A stretch of 64,000 bases of DNA from Candidatus Thiodiazotropha sp. 'RUGA' (GCA_016842065.1 JAEPDS010000008.1:62001-126000); one strand, 5' to 3'. Positions 28,367-37,592 are shown, numbered from the stretch's first letter. The notes: generated by a model not told the origin, from the letters alone. Numbers and translations: made by a program.

Positions 28367-29544
28367 GCGGCCGCTCCGAAAATCAGGCTGCAGTTATTGC
28401 CACCAAAACCGAACGAGTTGCTCAGGACGTGGCGCAACGCCCGCTGCTTCGGATCGAGCAGGATATTGGCACTCAGTGTTTCATCCTGCTGTCTGGTTTG
28501 CAGACTTTGCGGCAGCAGACCGTCCTGCAGACAGAGCAGGGCGAAGATCGACTCGGTGATGCCTGCGGCGCCCAGGGTGTGTCCGGTGAACCCCTTGGTT
28601 GAACTGCAGGGGGTCTGATCTCCAAACAGGCCACAGACAGCGCTATCCTCCGAAGCATCGTTACTGCGGGTGGCGGTGCCATGCAGATTGACGTAGTCGA
28701 TATCGGTGGTTTCAAGGGCTGCCCGCTCCAACGCCTGTTGCATGGCGTGGCGCGCCCCGGCGCCTTCCGGATGGGGTGTCGACATGTGGTGGGCATCCGA
28801 GCTTTCACCGTATCCGATCAGGGAGGGGCATGAATCCCCACTCTGAGGTTTTTCCAGCAGCGCGAAACCGGCACCCTCACCGATATTGATGCCATTGCGT
28901 TGCGCATCCCAGGGACGGCAAGGTTCAGCGGAAACCAGATCGAGAGCATTGAAACCGTACAGGGTGGTCAGACAGAGAGAGTCAACCCCGCCGACAATCG
29001 CCGCATCACAGACACCGGCCATGATATAGCGGTAGGCCGCAGCAAATACCTTGGCACTGGAGGAGCAGGCGGTGGAGATGGCGATGGCGGCGCCATTCAA
29101 TCCCAGGCTGTGGCGAACGAAGTGGCTGGATGAGGCGATGTTATGGGTAAAGCGCGGCGTGAACTCGGCCGGTAGCCCACGGTCGTCGCGTGTTCGATAG
29201 GCGGTTTCAGTCGTCGCGATACCTGAGGTGCTGGTACCGATGAAAACACCGATGCGGTCGGCACCATAGCGCTGCACCGCCTGTTCCACTGCCGGCAGGA
29301 ACTCATCCTGTTGCAAGCCCAGCTGTGTCAGTCGATTGTTGCGGCAATCATAGTCTGCCAGTCTACCCTCCAGCGGCATCTCCTCCAGACCATCAACCCG
29401 TCCGATCCAGGTGGCAAGATCCACATTCTCCAGATCGCAGGGCTGCAGACCACTACGGCCTGTGCGCAGTGCCTCCAGGGAGGCCTGTTTGCCGCACCCA
29501 AGCGCATTGGTCAGGGTAAAGTGGGTAATCGATAACGGGGTCAT
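28363..29544 (-). CDS. Beta-ketoacyl-ACP synthase, ApeO-like
   Basis: A 393-residue condensing enzyme. The nucleophile is Cys160 in AISTACSSS; the catalytic histidines are His288 (NLHGTAT) and His322 (TGHTLGAAG), with Lys317 between. The C terminus SNSFGFGGNNCSLIFG is typical of KAS I/II. Paired with the chain-length factor encoded next to it, it should extend the polyene with malonyl-ACP. A 345-base gap separates it from the upstream ligase gene. Confidence 0.9.
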   Translation of the reverse strand: MTPLSITHFTLTNALGCGKQASLEALRTGRSGLQPCDLENVDLATWIGRVDGLEEMPLEGRLADYDCRNNRLTQLGLQQDEFLPAVEQAVQRYGADRIGVFIGTSTSGIATTETAYRTRDDRGLPAEFTPRFTHNIASSSHFVRHSLGLNGAAIAISTACSSSAKVFAAAYRYIMAGVCDAAIVGGVDSLCLTTLYGFNALDLVSAEPCRPWDAQRNGINIGEGAGFALLEKPQSGDSCPSLIGYGESSDAHHMSTPHPEGAGARHAMQQALERAALETTDIDYVNLHGTATRSNDASEDSAVCGLFGDQTPCSSTKGFTGHTLGAAGITESIFALLCLQDGLLPQSLQTRQQDETLSANILLDPKQRALRHVLSNSFGFGGNNCSLIFGAAA

Positions 29545-29889
29545 TTTTGAGCCTGTGTTCTATCCGGTTCGTTCTATTCAGTCATTGCTGTTATTTCAGC
29601 GTATACCAATCCCGATGCGAGTGCCGATGCGAAAAATCGTCCGCTTTGGATTGGGGTTGTATCAGGCCAACCAGGCTGCTCTCTTCAATGCGCCTTCGGC
29701 ACAGCTTGAGATGCATCAGGAACCACCGGTAAAGGCTGAATCGGTCCCTTGTTAATCGTACTTTGTCCTGATGCCTTAAGTCGAAGCTGACTATTATGCG
29801 AGCCGTGGCTAAATATGACAATGTTCTATACATCCTGTAATCCATAAATTCCTTTATTTCAGAGCGTCTTGCCTAAACGCCTCGTTATG
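29545..29889. other. Unusual 345-base gap inside the aryl-polyene operon
   Basis: All other genes in this run overlap or nearly touch. A minus-strand frame of 84 codons (29591-29845) is open, but it uses rare codons (AGA, AGG, ATA, TTA) freely, lacks a clear ribosome site and matches no family I know. It may be a decayed gene (for example a lost ApeK or ApeN), or the gap may hold an internal promoter. Confidence 0.4.
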
Positions 29890-31242
29890 TTATTTGATCG
29901 TCTTCAGGAACTTGATCAGTTGCTCACGGGGCAGTTTACCGGTTGAGTTTCTGGGCAGTGATTCAACGAAATGGAGTGGCCTGGGCAGAAATGCCGCATC
30001 GATGGATTGAGTGAGCTGATGCAGTATCTCCTGCTTGCTGAGTGACGGGGCCACCACCAATGCGGTCAGCCGCTGTTTCTCATTGTTTGGATTCTCTGGG
30101 GGTACGAAGATCCCATCGATCACCCCGGGTATGGCCAGCAGTTTCTGGTTCAGGTCGCCGATGGAGGCCCGTTTGCCGGCAATTTTCAGCATATCGTTGT
30201 TGCGACCCAGCAGTCTGAAGCGACCACTGCTGAGGATCTCGATGGTGTCGTTGAGCAGGACCGGGTGAGGGAGATGGCCCCCACTGGCATAGGTCTGGTT
30301 GCCCTCCTGGCGCATTTCGATCCCATCGTAGAGTGTCCAGTGCTCATCCTTGGTGGTGCGGCGGCTGGCAATCGAGCCGGTTTCGGTGGAACCGTAGATC
30401 TCATAGATCTCGGTTTGCAGTTGCTGCTCCGCCTCGGCGGCAAGCTCTCTGCTGAGTGGCGCTGTGGCAGAGATGATGAAAGAGATCTTCGGCCAGCTGA
30501 TACCGGCGTCCAGGCAGGCCCGCAGATGGAGTGGCGTACTGATCAAGACTCTAGGCGCTGAAGTAAGCGCCAGATCCGCCGCGATGTCCGCCGGGAACAG
30601 CGGTCTTCCGGTATGTAACGCGATCCCCCCCTGCCAGGGGAAGAAGATCGATGTGGCGAGTCCATACATATGTTGGGCCGGTACCGTGGCCACCAGAGAT
30701 GAGACGCCACGGGAGAGGAACGGAAAACGCTGTAAGGCACTTTCCGCTTCCGCTTTCAGCTCTCCCCAGCTCTTGGGATTGGGTTTGGGGGTACCGGTGG
30801 AGCCTGAGGTATAGAGGATGGCAACCTGACGATCCGCTTCGATCTGTTCCGGCAGTGCAATCGAATCATGGTTATCAGCATTCAGCAACTCAGTGTAGAG
30901 CAGCTGCCGGGCCTGGATACCCTGTTGCAACTGATCGGTCAGGCAATAACCGTCCTGGCTCTTGTTGAGCAGGCTGTTGACTGCGCCCGGTGTGTTGTTG
31001 GATGGCATCAGGGTAACCTGCTGACGCACGATCGCAGCGGCAAAGCTGACTGCGAAGTGATAGCGGTCTTCACACAGATTCACCACCTCGCCGGCTTCAG
31101 GCAGCTGGGCTGCCAGCTTGGCCACATCCTGATAGAACTGAGCGGCCGAGATGCCGGCACCACGGTGCCAGGCGGCGAGCTGCTGCGGATGGTGCACCAG
31201 CATGCTGCAGTGAATTGGGCTGTTTAAAGCAGGCTGCGCCAT
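29890..31242 (-). CDS. AMP-dependent acyl-ACP synthetase, ApeH-like
   Basis: A 450-residue adenylate-forming enzyme. The ATP loop is ILYTSGSTGTPKPNPKSW; later motifs are EIYGSTETGSIASR and the C-terminal lysine region RNSTGKLPREQL. In aryl-polyene clusters this protein loads the aryl starter (4-hydroxybenzoate type) onto an ACP. The start overlaps the end of the membrane-protein gene by 19 bases. Confidence 0.85.
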   Translation of the reverse strand: MAQPALNSPIHCSMLVHHPQQLAAWHRGAGISAAQFYQDVAKLAAQLPEAGEVVNLCEDRYHFAVSFAAAIVRQQVTLMPSNNTPGAVNSLLNKSQDGYCLTDQLQQGIQARQLLYTELLNADNHDSIALPEQIEADRQVAILYTSGSTGTPKPNPKSWGELKAEAESALQRFPFLSRGVSSLVATVPAQHMYGLATSIFFPWQGGIALHTGRPLFPADIAADLALTSAPRVLISTPLHLRACLDAGISWPKISFIISATAPLSRELAAEAEQQLQTEIYEIYGSTETGSIASRRTTKDEHWTLYDGIEMRQEGNQTYASGGHLPHPVLLNDTIEILSSGRFRLLGRNNDMLKIAGKRASIGDLNQKLLAIPGVIDGIFVPPENPNNEKQRLTALVVAPSLSKQEILHQLTQSIDAAFLPRPLHFVESLPRNSTGKLPREQLIKFLKTIK

Positions 31243-31889
31243 TCAATTCTCCGGACCAGTCGAACGAAATTCCAAAAACCGGGATGCTCTAGGTGGGGCA
31301 GCTTTCGCTCCCGGATTCGATATTCGATGAGTAATCCCGCAATTACAATTAGATAGTTTACAAAGTTAGTGAAAAGTGACCAGGTTTCTGTGTCAGCAAA
31401 ATAGGCCAGATAGGCACTCTCGACCGTCAAAAAAGCAAACATGCCGGACCAGAACTGGGTGACACGCCGGGTGTAGAGGCGTTCATAATCGTTCAACTCC
31501 CGCTCATCCTTGTGCAGCAACTCCGCAAAACGGGTGATCAAAGGCGTCTGTCCAGGCAGCAGGGTCATGGTAAATAGTGTAAACAGGCTACCGTTGATTG
31601 CTATCGGCGGCAATTTTAAAAGCTGAATCGTATCAGGCGTTTCCAGCAGCAACCAGGCGATGCCGAGCAGGGCGATGGCAATGATCAGCCAGCCACTCAA
31701 CCGACCCTTGATCAGTTCGAGCACCCCCCAGTTTGCCAGCAGCAGCATCAGGATCAGGCTGGGGGCGATCAGGCTGCCGCTGAGAACACCGAAATGGAGC
31801 ACCAGGGGATAGGCGAGCGCCAGCAGCAACAAGCCGATGTGGGCAAGTCCGCGCAACTGATTGTTAGATTCGGGCTGGACTCCGTTCAT
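31224..31889 (-). CDS. Polytopic membrane protein, ApeG-like (COG4648 type)
   Basis: A 221-residue inner-membrane protein with about six hydrophobic segments (for example ALAYPLVLHFGVL, LIAPSLILMLLLANWGVL, WLIIAIALLGIAWLLL) and a conserved YERLYTRRVTQFWSGMF segment between them. This matches the small membrane protein regularly encoded beside the acyl-ACP synthetase of aryl-polyene clusters. The molecular role is unknown to me. It is tightly coupled to the downstream ligase gene by overlap. Confidence 0.75.
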   Translation of the reverse strand: MNGVQPESNNQLRGLAHIGLLLLALAYPLVLHFGVLSGSLIAPSLILMLLLANWGVLELIKGRLSGWLIIAIALLGIAWLLLETPDTIQLLKLPPIAINGSLFTLFTMTLLPGQTPLITRFAELLHKDERELNDYERLYTRRVTQFWSGMFAFLTVESAYLAYFADTETWSLFTNFVNYLIVIAGLLIEYRIRERKLPHLEHPGFWNFVRLVRRIEWRSLL

Positions 31890-31958
31890 TATTTTTTCGT
31901 AGCTCAGCAGCAGGCGGATGACAATGTTTAGTCAAAACCTGAGCTTGGTCCTTTAACT

Positions 31959-34265
31959 CTATGAATTTATTCGGGACAAGGCGTAAGTGGCAAGATAGCT
32001 CATTACCACGCCGATGGCGACTGTCAGGCCGATCGCGTGTAACACGGGAATCGAAGAACTGGCAAGGATCGCAAACACACCTGCGGTACTCAGAGCGCAA
32101 ACGCTCAGGGCATGCAGGGTTAGCAGTGCATCACCCTGATGCTGCTCGCGGCGGCCGAAAAACAGGCTGTAATCCAAACCGATGCCCAGTACCAGCATCA
32201 GTGAGATCATATGAAACAGGTTCAGGGTTTCACCGATCAAATGTAACACACCCACACTGGTCAGAATAGCCAGGCCGATGGGTATCAGGGTGGTCAGCGT
32301 GCGCTTCAACGAGCCCAGGCCAATCCACAACAGGATCGACATCAGGCCGGTGCCGAGGGCCACCCGCTCCAAGGTCTGCTGTCTGAATTCCCCCACCAGG
32401 CCACTCACCTGCTGCTTCAGGTTCAGATACCTCACCTCGGTCAGGTTCTCCTCAACATAGCGCTCAATCTGCTCGGGATCGGCAACCGTCTGCAGGGGGA
32501 TCAGGGCGAACCAGGACGATTCACCCTCGCGGATCATCGTTTCAAGGCGGGTTTTCAGTTCGCTCGACATGGCCTCCGCATAGCTCAGGGGAGGCAGGTT
32601 GCGGCTCTGCTCGATCTCTGCGATGAACGGGTCGAAGGCGGCCTTGCGAAACGGCAATCCCTGCATGGCCTGCTGCAGATTGTCCGAGAGCTGCTGTCGA
32701 TCGGGCAGTGATGCTTGTGTGGCTCTCTGCTGCTGCTCACTGGGGAGATAGTCACTGGGGAGTGCGATGTCGAGCAGCGAAGCGCCTGCCGGATCCTGTT
32801 GCAGGTGTCGGCGCAGCGCTTCACTGCGCTGCAGCAGCTGTTGTGGATCCTCCCCTTGGATCAGCAACAGGTGGCTGGGATCGGTGGCGCTGAAATGTTG
32901 GCGAAGCTGTCGATCCTGCTCCAGCAACGCCTTGGGCAGCGGGGAGAAGGTGGAGATGTCATCCTGCCAGAGCGGCTTCGAGGAGAGCAGCAGCGTGGTC
33001 AGGCTGATCGCCGCCAGTGCAAGCATAACCAGCGAGGGCCAGCGTTTTCTTTGCAGCATCACGCTGAGCAGCGTCATGCCTCTTGGCTGGGGTGGTGAGA
33101 AGGGCTCTGGAAAGACTCTCGGCAGCAGCAGGCGGCTGGTCAATGCGGCGGTCAGCAGACCGGTCAGGGTAAACAGGCCCAGTTGGCGCAGGCCAATGAA
33201 ATCGGTGGTCAACAGCACCAGATAGGCGATGCAGGTGGTGATGACCCCCAGCCGCAGGGTTCGCCAGATCGACAGCATGGTGCTGTTTACCGGCTCGGAG
33301 TGACGCAGGTGACTGAACAGATGGATCGGGTAGTCCAGCGTCACCCCCAGCAGGGTGATACCGAACGCCAGGGTGATACCGTGCAACTCACCAAACGCAA
33401 GCTGACAGACGATGGCGCCGGCCAGCATGGCGCTCAGCAGGGGCAGGGCGGCAAACAGCAGATAGGGCAGAAACCGGTAGGCACTGAACAGCAGCAGGGC
33501 GATCAGTGCCGAGGCGACCATGCTGAGCGTCTGGGTCTCATAGTGGATGACCGCCCGGGACTGCACACCGAAAACACCCGGGCCACTGATGATCAATTGA
33601 TGTGTGGCCTCTTGATCGAGCTGGTCGAACTCATCCTGCAGAAAGGTGAGCACCGCCTGCTGCTCATCGAGTTCGAGTCCCCCGGCCAGTGTCTGTACCA
33701 GCAGCAGGGCCATCTCACCCTGCTTTGACTGCCAGACGCCCTGTTCCCGGTGAATGCTCTTTTCGGCCAGCCAACTGCGCAGCATGCTCTGGTAACTGCC
33801 AACGGGATCGGCTGCCAGAAGATCCTTGAAGGGGGAGGGGAAGGGGGCTTTCAGCTCCTCCAGACGCTGCTTCAGGGCGCTATTGAGGCGCTCCGCACTG
33901 AATGCGGAGGCGTCGATCCCGGCTGAGATCAGGTAGCGGTATGTGAAAAGCAGCGGATCGATCTGCAACGCCCCGGGGGCACCGTTTTCAACCCGGCTGA
34001 GCAGCGGGCTGCTGCGTAAGCGGGCTGTCAATTGTTGACTGAGAGCGGCACGGGATGCCGCATCGCCTTGTGTGACGGCCAGTAACAGCAGTCGGTTGGC
34101 GGGACCCTGATTGATCTCATTCAGCAGTATCTGCTGGTCTGCGGCGGTGCCCTCCGGCAGGAACAGGCTCATGTCGGTACGCAGGGAGACCTGACTGAAG
34201 ACCCACCAACTACAGAGCGCCAGTGCGGCAAGCCAGGCCAGCAGGGTGTCTGTTCGGATGGTCAT
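31959..34265 (-). CDS. MMPL/RND-type exporter, ApeM-like
   Basis: A 768-residue polytopic protein. A single N-terminal membrane segment is followed by a large periplasmic domain, a membrane cluster (about residues 240-400), a second periplasmic domain and a second membrane cluster at the C terminus (about 630-765). That is the twofold MMPL plan. Motifs such as GITLLGVTLDYPIHLFSH and LMLVLGIGLDYSLFFGRREQ mark the paired TM4-like helices. It probably carries the lipid-linked polyene out of the inner membrane, handing it to the LolA-like protein encoded just upstream. Confidence 0.86.
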   Translation of the reverse strand: MTIRTDTLLAWLAALALCSWWVFSQVSLRTDMSLFLPEGTAADQQILLNEINQGPANRLLLLAVTQGDAASRAALSQQLTARLRSSPLLSRVENGAPGALQIDPLLFTYRYLISAGIDASAFSAERLNSALKQRLEELKAPFPSPFKDLLAADPVGSYQSMLRSWLAEKSIHREQGVWQSKQGEMALLLVQTLAGGLELDEQQAVLTFLQDEFDQLDQEATHQLIISGPGVFGVQSRAVIHYETQTLSMVASALIALLLFSAYRFLPYLLFAALPLLSAMLAGAIVCQLAFGELHGITLAFGITLLGVTLDYPIHLFSHLRHSEPVNSTMLSIWRTLRLGVITTCIAYLVLLTTDFIGLRQLGLFTLTGLLTAALTSRLLLPRVFPEPFSPPQPRGMTLLSVMLQRKRWPSLVMLALAAISLTTLLLSSKPLWQDDISTFSPLPKALLEQDRQLRQHFSATDPSHLLLIQGEDPQQLLQRSEALRRHLQQDPAGASLLDIALPSDYLPSEQQQRATQASLPDRQQLSDNLQQAMQGLPFRKAAFDPFIAEIEQSRNLPPLSYAEAMSSELKTRLETMIREGESSWFALIPLQTVADPEQIERYVEENLTEVRYLNLKQQVSGLVGEFRQQTLERVALGTGLMSILLWIGLGSLKRTLTTLIPIGLAILTSVGVLHLIGETLNLFHMISLMLVLGIGLDYSLFFGRREQHQGDALLTLHALSVCALSTAGVFAILASSSIPVLHAIGLTVAIGVVMSYLATYALSRINS

Positions 34266-34311
34266 TGTCGCTTCATGCGCTCAGTGGGGCTTGCGGAGGA
34301 GCAGTCGACAC

Positions 34312-34905
34312 TCACTCCCCGATCGGCATCAGCTGGGTGATGATCTGATCGCCGTTGCGCTCGATCACCAGGTAGCGTTCAATCTGAAGGGCCGTTCCGG
34401 TGATCTCGATGCGCTTGATTTTGCTGCCCAAAGCACCCTCTTTGGGGATCAGGTTCAGGCTCCAGGCATCCTGGCTGCCAGTCAGTTCGGGGGTGAAGTA
34501 GCGTTCGAGTGTCTCCCGGTCGCCACTCAATACCGAGCGGAAGGAGGCGCTGAAAGCCAGCAGCTCCGGGATGTTGTCCAGCAGGACGACCTGTTGCTGT
34601 TGATTCCTCCACAGGGTGAGCCGGTTTCCCTCGATCTCATATTTGGTACTGCTCGGGGGTGCGAGGGTTCTGACCAATCGGTCGGGCGGCTGGAACAGCA
34701 GGGTACCCTGTTGTTCGATCGGCTGATCGAGCAGCGCCAGTTGGCGTGTTTCGGTGAAACGGGCCTGCCGCTCGCCAGACGCCTGCCACTGATCCATCAG
34801 ATAGTCCAATGACCAACCTGGCTCTTCGGCCGCAGCGGTCAAGCTCAGACTGATCAGCAGCAGAATGAGTGACAGAGAGCCGATCCCATATCTATTCAGA
34901 GGCAT
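34312..34905 (-). CDS. LolA-like periplasmic carrier, ApeL-like
   Basis: A 197-residue protein starting MPLNRYGIGSLSL with a cleavable signal (cleavage likely after TAAA, about residue 25). The mature part has the LolA pattern QARFTETRQLALLDQP, GTLLFQPPDRLVR and an extended beta structure. Open sequence continues upstream to 35031 but lies inside the acyltransferase gene, so the inner ATG at 34905 is chosen; it overlaps that gene by 14 bases. It would shuttle the polyene lipid across the periplasm to the outer membrane. Confidence 0.82.
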   Translation of the reverse strand: MPLNRYGIGSLSLILLLISLSLTAAAEEPGWSLDYLMDQWQASGERQARFTETRQLALLDQPIEQQGTLLFQPPDRLVRTLAPPSSTKYEIEGNRLTLWRNQQQQVVLLDNIPELLAFSASFRSVLSGDRETLERYFTPELTGSQDAWSLNLIPKEGALGSKIKRIEITGTALQIERYLVIERNGDQIITQLMPIGE

Positions 34906-35797
34906 CGTCGCGCCCCCAGAAGTCGTAGAAATTAAACCAGTTGTAGGGCGCATGACGGGCATAGAACTCCAGCCTGTCCGCATAGCGCTGGGTCCAGATT
35001 TGCAGCATCTCCTCGCGACGTCCCCGCTCAAGCTCCACCCGGTCGGTAAAATGCTCCATACGGATCTGGTAGCGGTTGCCGCCCAGGTAGAGTCCGAAAA
35101 AGAGAAATACCGGGCATTTCATGATCGAGGCGAGCAGCATCGGACCCTGGGGAAAGGTGGTCTCCCGACCGAGAAACTGGCACTGCACGGTTTTGTTGGC
35201 ATCCATGACACGATCACCCAGCAGGCCAAGGATGCCGCCCTGGTCGACCACCTCCTGGGCTTTGATCAGGGTATCGGGTCGGCCCAGCTCGATGATGCTG
35301 TCGCTGAGCGATGGGTTCAGCTCGGAGAAGACCTGCATCATCATCTCATTGTGTTGAGGATACATCAGGATCTTCAGCGGCAGTTCCCGTTTCACGATCG
35401 CCGTGGCGCGAAGAATCTCAAAGCTGCCCAGATGGGAGCCAAGCAGAATGCAGCCCCGATTGGCATCCAGGTGTTCGGCGATCAGCTTGTGGTTGTGAAT
35501 TTCCAGATCGAAGTAGTCGTAGCGATCCGCCATCAGGAACACCCGATCCAGGATGGTGGCGGAGAAGGTGTGTATGTGTTTGGCGTTATCGAGCAGGTTG
35601 GCAGGGCGTTCCAGGGTAAGATTGAGATAGTCGGTCGAGGCACGCCGCTGGGCTGATCCGGTGATCAGAAAGTAGAGGGTGATCGGGTAGAGTATCAGGC
35701 GAGCCATGAATCTCCCCAGATTCAAGGCGATCCAGAGGATCAGATGGAGTGCACCTGTGGTCCCCCGTTCAACCTGTCCCTGCCATCGTTTGCTCAA
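34892..35797 (-). CDS. LPLAT-superfamily acyltransferase (aryl-polyene cluster type)
   Basis: A 301-residue protein of the lipid A acyltransferase-like superfamily. One membrane segment occurs near residues 17-50; the catalytic region reads GSHLGSFEILRA, with His and Glu in an HxxxxE spacing, followed by a GDRVMDANKT segment. In other aryl-polyene clusters this domain is often fused to the glycosyltransferase in ApeJ. Here it stands alone, 8.5 kb from the glycosyltransferase gene. Its start overlaps the end of the second dehydratase gene by 4 bases. Confidence 0.82.
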   Translation of the reverse strand: MSKRWQGQVERGTTGALHLILWIALNLGRFMARLILYPITLYFLITGSAQRRASTDYLNLTLERPANLLDNAKHIHTFSATILDRVFLMADRYDYFDLEIHNHKLIAEHLDANRGCILLGSHLGSFEILRATAIVKRELPLKILMYPQHNEMMMQVFSELNPSLSDSIIELGRPDTLIKAQEVVDQGGILGLLGDRVMDANKTVQCQFLGRETTFPQGPMLLASIMKCPVFLFFGLYLGGNRYQIRMEHFTDRVELERGRREEMLQIWTQRYADRLEFYARHAPYNWFNFYDFWGRDDASE

Positions 35798-36102
35798 GGA
35801 TTTGACCCACTCTCGATATAGGCCAGCTTGCCGGCTGTTATGGTTTGATTATCGACCGCACACTCGAAGCTTATCTGGCCGGGTTTTACTTCCGAGCGCA
35901 GCTCAAAGCCCTGTTCAGGCAGCAGCGGCTGCATGAATTTGGCCGTGATGATTTCATTGATGCTGATCGCGGGTAGATGGTGTTCAAGCAGTTCGATGAC
36001 CCGGTCCAGGATCAAGGTTCCCGGTACGATGGGATTGCCTGGGAAATGGCCGGCCAGACAAGGGTGATCTTTGGCAAAGGGTTCTGCTGTTTTGCACCAC
36101 AC
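35794..36102 (-). CDS. FabZ-like 3-hydroxyacyl-ACP dehydratase, ApeI-like
   Basis: A small 102-residue hotdog protein with the FabZ/FabA-like motif LAGHFPGNPIVPGTLIL (catalytic His about residue 19). The second gene of the operon, 2 bases after the ACP stop and overlapping the acyltransferase by 4 bases. Aryl-polyene dehydration uses an ApeI/ApeP pair, and both are present here. Confidence 0.83.
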   Translation of the reverse strand: MWCKTAEPFAKDHPCLAGHFPGNPIVPGTLILDRVIELLEHHLPAISINEIITAKFMQPLLPEQGFELRSEVKPGQISFECAVDNQTITAGKLAYIESGSNP

Positions 36103-36104
36103 AG

Positions 36105-36368
36105 TCAGCGATTATCCACGATGTACTGGGTCAATTTGGATAGGGAAGAGAAGATTTCAGTCAGATTCTCGTCGTCCGCTTTTAACTGAATGCCATATTT
36201 CTGTTTGATACCCAGTGAAAGTTCCAGTGCGTCAATCGAGTCGAGTCCGAGGCCGTCTCTGAACAGGGGTGCTTCTGATTCAATCTCCTCAGCAGTTACG
36301 TCTTCCAGGTTGAGGGTCTCAACGATCAGCTGAGCAACTTCAAGTTCGGTGGGTGATGCACTTTCCAT
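36105..36368 (-). CDS. Acyl carrier protein, ApeE/ApeF-like
   Basis: An 87-residue acidic carrier protein. The phosphopantetheine site is Ser44 in GLGLDSIDALEL. It is the first gene of the aryl-polyene operon and the only ACP in the window, whereas characterised clusters carry two (ApeE and ApeF). The start ATG is immediately preceded by three CTAT/GATA tetranucleotide units (36369-36380) where a ribosome site would be expected. Confidence 0.9.
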   Translation of the reverse strand: MESASPTELEVAQLIVETLNLEDVTAEEIESEAPLFRDGLGLDSIDALELSLGIKQKYGIQLKADDENLTEIFSSLSKLTQYIVDNR

Positions 36369-36683
36369 CTATCTATCTATCCGGTGAAATTATCGAAAAA
36401 AGTTGTTGTTGGAGCAGTGCCTGTGGCTGCAGCCCCTTGGATCTCTATATATTACCGAAAAAACCCCAGAGACAAACACTATTCTTTATGGGATCTTTCA
36501 ATTGTTGCGAGCTGAACAGTCAGTCGATTGGAATCGACCAATGTTTTTTTACTCTGGTTTTTTCGTTTCTGCTGGATCGATACCCTTTCAATCGGGGAAT
36601 TTGTCAGCTAGCCGGATCAGGTCATGGTCCGTCGTCGGGTTGATACGCTTTACTGAACGCTTTTTTCTGGCACACTCTGCGCC
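36369..36683. other. Divergent upstream region of the aryl-polyene operon and speB
   Basis: A 315-base AT-rich spacer that must hold promoters for both directions. Beyond the predicted minus-strand promoter (36446-36475) and the GATA units next to the ACP start, I see no gene or recognised site. Confidence 0.5.
36446..36475 (-). promoter_or_regulatory. Predicted sigma70 promoter of the aryl-polyene operon
   Basis: On the minus strand, TTGTCT (36475-36470) is followed after 18 bases by TATATA (36451-36446), giving a 5' leader of about 70 bases before the ACP start. Match to consensus only. Confidence 0.35.
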
Positions 36684-37592
36684 ATGAAATATCTTGATCT
36701 GCCAAACGCGTCCGTTGAATCAGCCGATGTGCTTATTCTGCCGGTTCCCTATGAGCGGACTGTCACCTACCAGGGAGGCACAAGCCAGGGACCCGCAGCG
36801 ATCCTCGATGCCAGCAGTCAACTGGAGTTCTATGAAGAGGAGATGGGCTGGTGTCCAAGCCGTCATCTCAAGTCCACGGTGCTGCCATCGGTGGCATTGG
36901 CTGCAGCGACAGAAGCGGAGTTCCATCAACAGCTGTTTCAAACGGTAGAGAAACTGCCCCGGGAGAATCTTCTGATTGCACTCGGGGGAGAGCACTCGAT
37001 CACACCTGAGATGGTCTATGCGCGTATGCCTGAGGGGGGCACCATCGTGCAGATTGATGCCCATGCGGACCTCAGGCCCAGTTACCAGGGCTCGGTCTAT
37101 AACCACGCCTGTCCCATGTATCGGCTCTGGCAGAAGGGCTACTCACTGTTGCAGATCGGTATCCGTTCACTGCATGAGCGGGAAGCGGAGCTGATCAAGC
37201 AGGAGAGCCGCATCACCAGCTATTTTGATCGGCTGTTGTTGCAGCCCGAGATCTGGCATGAACTGCTTGAGCGACTGGCGTCGCTGCAAGGTCCGGTCTG
37301 GCTGACCATCGACCTGGATGGTTTCGATCCTGGGCTGATATCGGGAGTCGGTACGCCACAGCCGGGAGGGTTGACATGGCACCAGGGGGTGACCATTCTG
37401 CAGACCCTGCTGAGCAATAGGGCGGTCGAGCTGGCCGGTATGGATATGGTTGAACTGGTGCCTGAAGCGAACCGGGTCTCCGATATGCTGGCCGCCAAGC
37501 TGCTGCAGAAAAGCATCTCCTTCTGGGGTATGGCCAGAGGATTCAATCAACACCCAGAAACGGGTTCTCAGATCGGAGTGGTCGATGAGTAG
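36684..37592 (+). CDS. speB: Agmatinase (ureohydrolase)
   Basis: Hydrolyses agmatine to putrescine and urea. The 302-residue enzyme shows the manganese-binding ureohydrolase motifs GGEHSITPEM, IDAHADLRPSY and TIDLDGFDPGLISGVGTPQPGG. It overlaps the arginine decarboxylase gene by 8 bases, so agmatine formation and use are encoded as a coupled pair, with the second pathway enzyme first in the operon. Confidence 0.95.
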   Translation: MKYLDLPNASVESADVLILPVPYERTVTYQGGTSQGPAAILDASSQLEFYEEEMGWCPSRHLKSTVLPSVALAAATEAEFHQQLFQTVEKLPRENLLIALGGEHSITPEMVYARMPEGGTIVQIDAHADLRPSYQGSVYNHACPMYRLWQKGYSLLQIGIRSLHEREAELIKQESRITSYFDRLLLQPEIWHELLERLASLQGPVWLTIDLDGFDPGLISGVGTPQPGGLTWHQGVTILQTLLSNRAVELAGMDMVELVPEANRVSDMLAAKLLQKSISFWGMARGFNQHPETGSQIGVVDE

